64,000 nt of DNA, from positions 62,001 to 126,000 of the forward strand of contig VXBM01000892.1 of the NCBI GenBank assembly GCA_013400155.1, written 5' to 3'. How positions within the stretch are numbered: position 1 is the first letter of the stretch; every line of letters starts with the position of its first letter. Below, in pieces: positions 60,685 through 64,000 of the stretch. This stretch comes from Helopsaltes ochotensis (taxonomy: Eukaryota; Chordata; Aves; Passeriformes; Locustellidae). Made by a program: the position numbers and the translations under genes. Under the pieces are notes generated by a model, which did not search any database, was not told the origin of the DNA, and saw only the letters and a program-made list of their open reading frames with translations.

Positions 60685-60956
60685 GAAGCTGCTTTGCTAG
60701 AGATGCCATTTGTTCACATCAATGCTGTCCATCCAGCACAGACCACCACATCATGTTTGTAAGTGAAGTTTTTGCTGGAGATTTTGTTCAGGGAAACCAT
60801 GACTACTATTGCTCTCCAACCAGACCTGAAATTTCAAACAGACTTTTGAACAGCTGTGTAGATAATGAAAAAAAAAATCCTTCCATCTTTGTTATCTTTG
60901 AGAAGCACCAGATTTACCTGGCATATATCTTGGAGGATATACATTCATCCTGGTAA
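60685..60956 (+). pseudogene. Decayed unit, exon 7-like (still open)
   Basis: After GATTCTTAG the exon is open for its full length: CFARDAICSH, FVSEVFAGDFVQGN, NSCVDN and PSIFVIFEKHQIYLAYILED. The active-site tyrosine is cysteine. An AAAAAAAAA run lies at about 60,870, and the reading frame ends in TAA at 60,954-60,956. That it stayed open may reflect recent decay or constraint. Confidence 0.85.
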
Positions 60957-63900
60957 AGATGATGTCAGAGGTAACCATGTCTTGCCTGGAAATAACACTT
61001 CAAGGTTCACCTTTTTTGAGCTCTATGATGCATATGAGGACCTCATATCTGACATTCACCTGTACTGCAGCTGTTTCACTTGCAGGAAAGAAAAATGAAG
61101 TATAAATTATGGAACGGCTGGGTCCACTATGAAAGTTGTTTTCCTTCTAAACAGGCTAGTAGCAGTTAAGTCATAATAAATAATATAACTATCACAACAT
61201 GGTGATAAATTGGATACAAGTGCAGTATAGATTAAAATGTGCCTTGTGGTTAATTTCTAAAACTAATTGCTTCCATGTAAAATATGGTACATAAGTAGAT
61301 GTTTTTTAGGACATACTTGGGGAAATGACTATAGAAATGGGAAAAATGGAGTATAAAAAGCATGTCTGAGGGGTGACTCTGTGGACTTGTTTTTCCATGG
61401 AGAGAATATCATCAGCATCTTGTCAGTGTAAGAAAAGCAGACAATAGGCTCTGAGCTGTTTTTGTCCTGTGGTTTGGCTGCTTTGAATTTTGTGGCAAGA
61501 AAAGGCTTTTAGATCATATCCTAAAGGACTGTTACATCATGTTCCCTAATTTCTCTGCTGGTCCCATTTGGTTATCTTGCAATAAGAATCATAAGGGCTT
61601 CGTTCAGATGGAAAAAAAAAAATTCCTGGATAACGAAGGAGCAAATGACTCATTGATCTTCCTCAGTTTGCCTTGGCTATTGATCGTGTCCTGAAGCCAG
61701 GATGATGAGACCCATCTTCACATAACCTGTCTGTGAGAACAGGGGGATGCCACAGCCTGTACTGCAGTCCAGTCGTACCACAAATCAAAACAACACTCTT
61801 CTAGAAAAGAGCGAAGTTGTAATTTTGACCTGTCAGCACCCTCCTGAACTGCAGGCTGGACTGGGGTCTTACCTTAAGCTGCTGGGCTGGGATTTTACCT
61901 TAGGCAACCTCCCTCGCAAAATCTGAAGGATGAGTGCAAAACCTTTCTTGGATTCACTGCGGGATATTGTAGTGGAGTTCTGTCTGGTGTTGCCACACAG
62001 GTGTGCAGCAGCCTGCTGTGTGCCTGGCCCTCCCATGTAGTGGGCAGTGTTGGGATGTTAAACTGGACATGCTGGGGAGCAGGGGGGGTGCCATTGCAGG
62101 CAGCTGTTGCTCAGCTTTTGCTCACGGTGAGGGAAGAGCAAGTAATTTAGGACTGAGGTGACAGTGAGTTCTTCTGTACTTGAGGGTCAGTCACGGGCCA
62201 GCTGGAAGCAGCTCACTAAAGTTCCGCACTGGTGCCTACCTGACCACTCGGCCATCCCCCAGGGGCAGCTCTGGCCCCTGTGGCTGTAGGAGCACTTCAG
62301 CACAGCTGCTTTGAGTCATGCTCACTCTGCTGGGAATGAGGTCTCCCACTCATACCCAGAGCTGAGTTTGGGGTCATGATGTTGAAAATACCTGAGTGTT
62401 GGTGGCCCCATCATGGCCGGCCACTGGGAAACACTGGGAGGAATTCTGCAGCCTCTGCTGGTGGAAAACCCTGGGAATGTAGGAAATTGATACTAGAAAA
62501 CATCATGGAAAGCCCATAACTGATGCTGGGGATGGAGTTTGCGTTGTTCCCTGACTGCTCTCAGGACTTCTCACCCTGTTCTTCTGTGTGAAGTGTGCCT
62601 CTTCCACTGTTGACACTTGGTCCCAGACCAGAGCTTCCCTGAACTTAGGTCAAGAAAATGGCATTTTCTTGATATGGCAGCTGCTGAAGTATATCCTCAC
62701 CATGCCATGACACCAGCAGTGAGGAAGTCCATGGTGAGCTGAATAATGTCACACAGCAGTGTCCCACCAGGGCTGTGGAGCCAGTTCCTGCAGCAGTGAG
62801 CAGTGAGACACAGGGGCTTAGTGAGGGCTGGCTGCTGGCATGGCCAGCTTCTTCCCACCCTGCAAGCTGACACTGGTGGTGGCTGTTTTGGGTTACCCTG
62901 CTGCTGCCTGACACTTGTCTGAGGGACTGAGAAGTGCCCCACTGATGTGTGCTGCAACTGGGATGGATGAGAGGTTGTTCTGCCATCTGAACTTCCAGCT
63001 ATTTTCATGTTTACTGTAGGAAATCCCCTAAGTAACTTAGCCCCTGAACTAGGCTGTTGCATTTGGTTTAATTTCACCAAATATCTTATATTTTTGAGGG
63101 GAGTTGGGGGATTTGAGCAGAAACTGAAGGTTTTTCTTATGTAAACTGATGAGCTCATAGGGAGCTTCGTGGACATAATGGATGTGGATCTTTTGCCATG
63201 TCCAAGCACAGATTTTTTGAAATCAGGAGGTAAAGATGCATTGGAAGAAGATGCAAATTTATTAGACAACTCTTCCAGTTGTTGATAAGATTGTTCTTTT
63301 AGCTTTCCAATTATCAGCATGCCAAATCCAAGTCTGTAATTGCTCCTCTAGCCCACCTGTCCTGCTGGGTGATGTTGGGGTGTGCTGGGGTGCATGTGCT
63401 TTGTGTTGCGCTGTTATCAAATCTCATGTTCTTCCCCTGAAGTGTTCGTGTCTGTTTGGATAGTCAAGATTTCAGTTCTGTGCAGTGACAGCCTGGGGAC
63501 CCTGTTTCACTGATTGAGTAGTTTCAGACCAAGGGCTGGAGGTGCTTGTGTGGGTGTCTGACATGGACTCGTGCCATTACTGGGCACAAATATTTTCTCT
63601 GCAACACAGAACACCCCTGAGCGTTTTTAGTTAACTGCTTCCTGTCACTGACTGTGCGCACACATACACACACGAGTCTGCTGTTAAGTTTTTTATGGAA
63701 ATGACTTTTTGGATTCCCAGTTTAACAAAAACACCCTGCTTTGACAGGTTCTTAACAGAGCAAATGCTGTTACTGAAAGCACATGCATGCAAACAACTCC
63801 CTTCCTTCCTGCTCTGTTGTTAAACCTGGCAACTCAAAATCCAGCCACTTCATTTCATGTTTTTTTAAAGATGAGGAGGGAGGTGACTGTACTTTAATTT

Positions 63901-64000
63901 CACAAAATGCTATTGTGTAGAGCATTTCGCATCTTTGAATATTCATACACTTCTTTGCTAATGAAGTGCTGGAGGAATGAATGTAATATCTTCTTATTTG
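60957..64000. other. Right flank, non-coding
   Basis: No supported exon. It contains the second copy of the 149-bp identical block. A 207-codon minus-strand open frame at 62,697-63,320 runs through that block and has no recognisable domain or splice structure. A short (CA)n-like run lies near 63,658-63,673. Confidence 0.5.
62720..62868. repeat. 149-bp block identical to 46,139-46,287 (copy 2)
   Basis: Direct-orientation partner of the block after the intact PARP-like gene, without a mismatch over 149 bases. It begins 1,764 bases after the last codon of the decayed unit, against 670 bases in the intact unit. Flanking similarity fades within roughly 50-100 bases on either side. Confidence 0.9.

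Larger units (their letters stand above)
52743..60956 (+). pseudogene. Decayed second PARP12-like unit
   Basis: Relatives of all seven coding exons of the intact gene follow in the same order and strand. Lesions seen: the exon 3 acceptor AG is AA (56,343-56,344); exon 5 is 112 instead of 131 bases and changes frame inside; exon 6 has TGA (60,315-60,317) where the intact gene has the tryptophan of QNFDW, and its glycine after the catalytic His is gone; the exon 6 donor GT is CT (60,355-60,356); in exon 7 the catalytic tyrosine of SYFARD is cysteine. A CR1 insertion sits between exons 2 and 3. An active ADP-ribosyltransferase cannot be made from this. A short WWE-only or non-coding transcript is conceivable because a CpG island stands just upstream. 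Confidence 0.78.

Noticed and set aside
62697..63320. 207-codon minus-strand frame through the 149-bp repeat
   Set aside because: No domain recognised. The other copy of the repeat is open only in part, and part of the frame comes from the shared block.
1..64000. Bacterial features, CRISPR arrays, tRNA or rRNA genes
   Set aside because: No regular repeat-spacer array, no cloverleaf with intact promoter boxes and no rRNA-like core was noticed. The window is vertebrate-type DNA throughout.

Overview
This 64 kb window is vertebrate nuclear DNA, most likely from a bird. The genes are split into short exons with GT/AG borders and compatible phases. A CR1-type LINE tail with the avian terminal motif lies at about 53,770-54,045 and a second CR1-like fragment at about 29,610-29,700. 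Introns are compact. Nothing looks prokaryotic. Two assembly gaps (N runs) are present, at 8,100-8,159 and 52,334-52,443. Passerine origin is a guess, based on a degenerate repeat at 39,500-39,920 that resembles songbird retroviral repeats.

Region 1 (1-20,371) holds no coding exon that I can support. It contains low-complexity tracts, an N gap flanked by a 59-bp tandem repeat, and a GC/CpG-enriched patch near 10,735-11,050.

Region 2 (20,444-34,212, + strand) is an intact 12-exon gene for a 473-residue SLC7 light-chain amino-acid transporter. It resembles the cystine/glutamate exchanger xCT (SLC7A11) but is clearly diverged, so I read it as a paralogue. All eleven splice junctions keep the frame. 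The cysteine used to bind the 4F2hc heavy chain and the basic pocket residues of xCT are kept, with a constant 28-residue offset.

Region 3 (about 37,600-45,507, + strand) is an intact PARP12/PARP11-type mono-ADP-ribosyltransferase. Seven coding exons give 301 residues: one WWE domain plus the catalytic domain, with no CCCH zinc fingers visible. A perfect IRF/ISRE-type site (38,361-38,374) and an NRF1-type palindrome (37,598-37,607) lie upstream. An interferon-controlled promoter is therefore plausible.

Region 4 (45,510-64,000) carries decayed relatives of the same ADP-ribosyltransferase. One WWE exon stands alone (51,579-51,696). A second unit (52,743-60,956) starts just after a CpG island and has recognisable relatives of all seven exons. 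It has lost splice sites, frame, a tryptophan codon (now stop) and the catalytic tyrosine. A 149-bp block downstream of the intact gene (46,139-46,287) is repeated without a single difference at 62,720-62,868, although the exons of the decayed unit have diverged strongly.

Together the window shows an xCT-like transporter paralogue next to a tandem array of zinc-finger-less PARP12-like genes, one alive and at least one dying. Family identities come from motifs and remembered family features; no database search was possible.
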